From positions 3,394,843 through 3,458,842 of the forward strand of contig NZ_LR593886.1 of NCBI RefSeq assembly GCF_901538265.1: a stretch of 64,000 nt of DNA, in the 5' to 3' direction. The DNA comes from Gemmata massiliana (lineage in GTDB: Bacteria; Planctomycetota; Planctomycetia; Gemmatales; Gemmataceae). Each line of letters starts with the position of its first letter. The stretch's first letter is position 1. Under the pieces are notes generated by a model, which searched no databases, was not told the DNA's origin, and saw nothing but the letters and a program-made list of their open reading frames with translations. Positions 63,929 to 64,000 of the stretch are shown piece by piece. A program made the position numbers and the translations under genes.

Positions 63929-64000
63929 ATGCCCAGCGCCCTAACGTCACTTACCACAATCGTTCCCGTCACTGATGGTCTGCTCGCCCTGGCCGCTCTC
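63929..64000 (+). CDS. Start of an unidentified gene, cut by the window end
   Basis: ATG 63929 opens a frame to the end of the window (24 codons, MPSALTSLTTIVPVTDGLLA), hydrophobic and possibly the first membrane helix or a signal peptide. Too short to identify. Confidence 0.4.
   Translation, partial: MPSALTSLTTIVPVTDGLLALAAL

Noticed and set aside
1-64000. CRISPR arrays, tRNA and rRNA genes
   Set aside because: No regularly spaced repeats, no tRNA cloverleaf with T-loop consensus and no rRNA signatures were noticed in the intergenic regions; a dedicated scan would be needed to exclude a tRNA.

Overview
The window looks like chromosomal DNA of a Gemmata-like planctomycete (family Gemmataceae). 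The background is GC-rich (about 65% by eye). Several large exported proteins start with the planctomycete LE(S/P)LE(S/D)R-type leader (43.2-47.2 kb and 61.6-63.5 kb). There are many Hanks-type kinases, CotH-like and cytochrome-like lipoproteins, and a divergent CdsA/UppS pair. Organism assignment is inference from gene content, not from a marker gene.

Backbone, 0-38.6 kb: class I ribonucleotide reductase small subunit; a zeta-like kinase with a small overlapping partner; a PBP4-type carboxypeptidase; purA; uppS-cdsA-phoH; a PD40 propeller protein; an Ldh-family oxidoreductase; dnaB with a DUF3634-like protein downstream; an EVE-domain protein. A two-component pair (histidine kinase plus sigma-54 activator) is followed by a complete heavy-metal-type RND efflux set (adaptor, permease, outer-membrane lipoprotein). 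Then come a lipase-like hydrolase, dcd, a B12-dependent (class II) ribonucleotide reductase, a kinase-FHA-dipeptidase cluster, a two-CxxCH lipoprotein, a single-domain response regulator and a CotH/EF-hand protein.

Accessory island, about 38.7-57.4 kb: a dense graveyard of insertion sequences (IS5, IS4/IS701-like, IS630, ISAs1, ISKra4 and one unassigned family). Two almost identical 1118-bp dead elements lie in inverted orientation (39591-40708 and 51691-52808) around an 11-kb segment. That segment holds a near-intact IS5 element, a 1323-residue surface protein, two GT4 glycosyltransferases and a CapK-like adenylate-forming enzyme. Its genes are visibly less GC-rich than the backbone, so the segment looks acquired and may be invertible by recombination between the flanking copies. 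Several long palindromes and a MITE-like IS630 derivative with perfect 28-bp ends are also here.

Backbone resumes at 57.5 kb with rpsU and its strong terminator, a G-quadruplex-prone tract, a small hypothetical protein, a large kinase-TPR protein and a matrixin-type metalloprotease with the planctomycete leader. The window ends in the first codons of an unidentified gene. No tRNA, rRNA or CRISPR array was recognised.
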